Source: Actinomycetota bacterium (lineage in GTDB: Bacteria > Actinomycetota > Acidimicrobiia > Spongiisociales > UBA11373). From it: a DNA stretch of 13,062 nt. Location of the stretch: positions 1-13,062 of the forward strand of contig JAUYIV010000307.1 of NCBI GenBank assembly GCA_030688105.1, in the 5' to 3' direction. The translations under genes were made by a program, and so were the position numbers. The notes beneath the pieces are model-generated. The model had not been told where the DNA came from. It saw only the letters and a list, made by a program, of their open reading frames with translations, and searched no databases. Of this stretch, positions 11,638-13,062 are shown piece after piece; the first letter of the stretch is position 1; each line of letters begins with the position of its first letter.

Positions 11638-12648
11638 TCAGCTGATCGAGGTCCACGGCGTGTCGCTCCGGCCGAACGCGCGGAAGCGCGCGATGCCCCC
11701 GTCCGGGTGGATGTTGAGTCGGAGATGGGTCACCGGTCCGACCTCCTCGAGCTCGGACCAAATGTGCCGCGAATCGGGCTTTACGGGCTTCTCGGGCAAC
11801 AGGGTCGACCACGCGGCGAAGCGGAGGTCGCCGATGGAGGCTCTTGCGGCATCGATGGCCTCGACATCGGTGGAGCCCGGCGCGTTCCCCTTGAAGTATG
11901 CCGTATCCACTTCGACCCTCCCGATCGTTCCCCGTCCCGCCAAGCGGACCACGGCCCAGTCGTTCCCGGCGCCGCGGCGCCGTCGCGTCTCCCACCCGTC
12001 CCACATCCCGCGCGCCCTTCCGGGAACCAGCATCCGATTTGGCGACGAGTAGTGGCGGTCTGAGCAATCGATGGCCCTGGCCCCGTTGTGAAGGAGCGCG
12101 AGATCGAGCTCGTGCTCACCATCGAGCAGGCCCGTCGGCGGCACCGGCTCACCGAGCACGCGGAGCCGGGCCACCCCGCCGTCGGGGTAGGTGACGAGGC
12201 GCACGTGGGTGACCGGGCCGGGGTGGGCGACGGGGAATTCGTTCTGGGCGTCCCCGCGGAGAGGGGTGCGAGAGACGATCTCGGTCCACCGACCCGGGTC
12301 GCGGACCAGCTCTACGAGCGTGGGGTTGCTCGGCAGGTCGATGGCCTCCACCGAGGCAGACTCGGGAAAGTTCCCGGTGAAATGGGCGGTGTCCACGATG
12401 GTGTGATGCACCACCCCGGCGATTCCCAGGCGCACGACCGCCCAGTCATGGCCGGGCTCGCGTCGGCGCCGCGTCTCCCAGCCGTCCATCCACTTGCCCC
12501 GCGAGGTGAACTTGTCGGGGTCCCACACCGGGTCGCCCTCCTTGACGAGGTTCTCCTTGGGTGCGAAGAATTCGTCGTTGGCGGCGATCACCCTGCCGCC
12601 GAGCCGCTCGGAGGCGAGGTCGACCAGCAAATCCATTGGGATGATCAT
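11638..12648 (-). CDS. alc: Allantoicase
   Basis: This 336-residue enzyme hydrolyses allantoate to ureidoglycolate and urea in purine breakdown. It has the expected two tandem allantoicase domains: MDGWETRRRREPGHDWAVVRL (54-74) recurs as WDGWETRRRRGAGNDWAVVRL (216-236), and YPDGGVARLRVLG (154-166) recurs as HPDGGIARFRAFG (314-326). The conserved DTAHFTGNFPESASVEAI and DTAYFKGNAPGSTDVEAI stretches follow the first pair. ATG 12648 is chosen because GGAG lies five bases upstream, the family N-terminus (DLASERLGGRVIAANDEFFAPKENL) follows directly, and the codon overlaps the predicted natural stop of allantoinase as ATGA. The frame stays open upstream only because it shadows the allantoinase. Length and motifs look intact, so this gene appears functional even though its partner is interrupted. 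Confidence 0.95.
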   Translation of the reverse strand: MIIPMDLLVDLASERLGGRVIAANDEFFAPKENLVKEGDPVWDPDKFTSRGKWMDGWETRRRREPGHDWAVVRLGIAGVVHHTIVDTAHFTGNFPESASVEAIDLPSNPTLVELVRDPGRWTEIVSRTPLRGDAQNEFPVAHPGPVTHVRLVTYPDGGVARLRVLGEPVPPTGLLDGEHELDLALLHNGARAIDCSDRHYSSPNRMLVPGRARGMWDGWETRRRRGAGNDWAVVRLAGRGTIGRVEVDTAYFKGNAPGSTDVEAIDAARASIGDLRFAAWSTLLPEKPVKPDSRHIWSELEEVGPVTHLRLNIHPDGGIARFRAFGRSDTPWTSIS

Positions 12649-13062
12649 GTCCGCTCCAAGAGTCCGCCGTTTCCGGCGACGATGTGGCCGTCGTCGAACA
12701 CCATCCTGCCGCGCACCATCGTCGTCCGCACGGAACCTCGAAGGCGGCGGCCGGAGTAGGGGGTCACAGGATGCCTCTGGAACAGGCCATCGGGAACGAC
12801 GGTTCACTCCGTCTCGGGATCCCAAACCATCAGGTCCGCCCGTCGGCCCGGCTCGATGGCACCCGAGTCGATCCCGGCGAACGCGGCGGGGGCGGTCGAC
12901 AGCCACCTGGTGATGTCGGCGATCCCCAACCCGCGCCGCCGAGCTCCCGTCCAGGTGGCCGCCAGCCGTAGCTCGAGCGAGGCGATTCCATCCCAAGCCT
13001 TGTCGAACCCACCCTCCTTGAGTTCGGCTGTACGGGGGCAGTCGTCGCTCACCGAGCGCCGG
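12645..13062 (-). pseudogene. allB: Allantoinase, 3' part, with in-frame TGA at an expected Trp codon
   Basis: The minus strand from the right edge reads the C-terminal part of allantoinase (allantoin to allantoate, dihydroorotase-like amidohydrolase): VSDDCPRTAELKEGGFDKAWDGIASLE, then ITRWLSTAPAAFAG, GAIEPGRRADLMVWDPETE. A TGA follows at 12804-12806. The same frame then continues for 52 codons with the typical family ending, including FQRHPVTPYSGRRLRG and VRTTMVRGRMVFDDG, and ends in TGA at 12645-12647, overlapping the allantoicase start by four bases. Relatives have a Trp or other aromatic where the TGA falls (DPxAEW), so a single TGG-to-TGA change explains it. The catalytic Asp of the SDHSP motif is kept, but the motif reads SDDCP, with the usual His and Ser changed. 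It is either a decaying gene, a read-through case or a sequence error. The 5' end lies beyond the window. Confidence 0.8.

Noticed and set aside
12804..12806. Selenocysteine or reassigned TGA codon
   Set aside because: Other genes here end in TGA. The expected residue is Trp, not Cys, and no convincing SECIS-like hairpin was identified after the codon.
12649..12996. N-terminal extension of allantoicase
   Set aside because: It is an out-of-frame shadow of allantoinase. The family start and ribosome site fit ATG 12648.

Overview
The window is a high-GC bacterial chromosome segment, most likely actinobacterial. The signs are strong G/C at third codon positions, many GTG starts, repeated leaderless starts, four-base ATGA gene overlaps and an actinobacterial-style TetR regulator. 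An Acidimicrobiia-like lineage is plausible from the lipoprotein start and the GC-rich intergenic palindromes, but that is inference. No RNA gene, transposase, CRISPR array or phage module was seen.

Layout, left to right. (1) 1-2206: a divergent metal-uptake locus, with a TroA/ZnuA-type binding lipoprotein on the minus strand (cut by the left edge) and a Fur-family regulator plus metal ABC ATPase on the plus strand. A Fur-type box sits inside the regulator's promoter. No permease is visible. (2) 2207-2712: a 48-codon Cys-rich leaderless ORF, then about 300 bases of non-coding DNA with GC-rich hairpins. (3) 2713-7634, minus strand: two overlapping half-size ABC exporter subunits forming an asymmetric heterodimer, followed by an 8-oxoguanine deaminase with its own leaderless start. 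(4) 7635-8097: non-coding, with inverted repeats and a five-copy 7-bp tandem repeat. (5) 8098-10301, minus strand: a four-gene efflux operon (small helical protein, ABC-2 ATPase, ABC-2 permease, single-pass microprotein) divergent from a TetR regulator (10379-10942). A perfect 7-3-7 palindrome fills the spacer of the operon promoter. (6) 11089-11616: hypoxanthine phosphoribosyltransferase. (7) 11638-13062, minus strand: allantoicase preceded by the 3' part of an allantoinase that carries an in-frame TGA where Trp is expected.

How they fit together. The metal module looks like a self-regulated uptake locus. The TetR/ABC-2 unit looks like a ligand-induced efflux cassette. Three purine functions lie in the window: 8-oxoguanine deaminase (which releases urate), HPRT (salvage) and allantoinase/allantoicase (later steps of urate breakdown). 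The purine genes are in separate transcription units, so any shared regulation is inference. The strongest oddities are the interrupted allantoinase, a recurring '-10 hexamer, six bases, RTG' start arrangement at four unrelated genes, and the two well-formed operator/promoter pairs.
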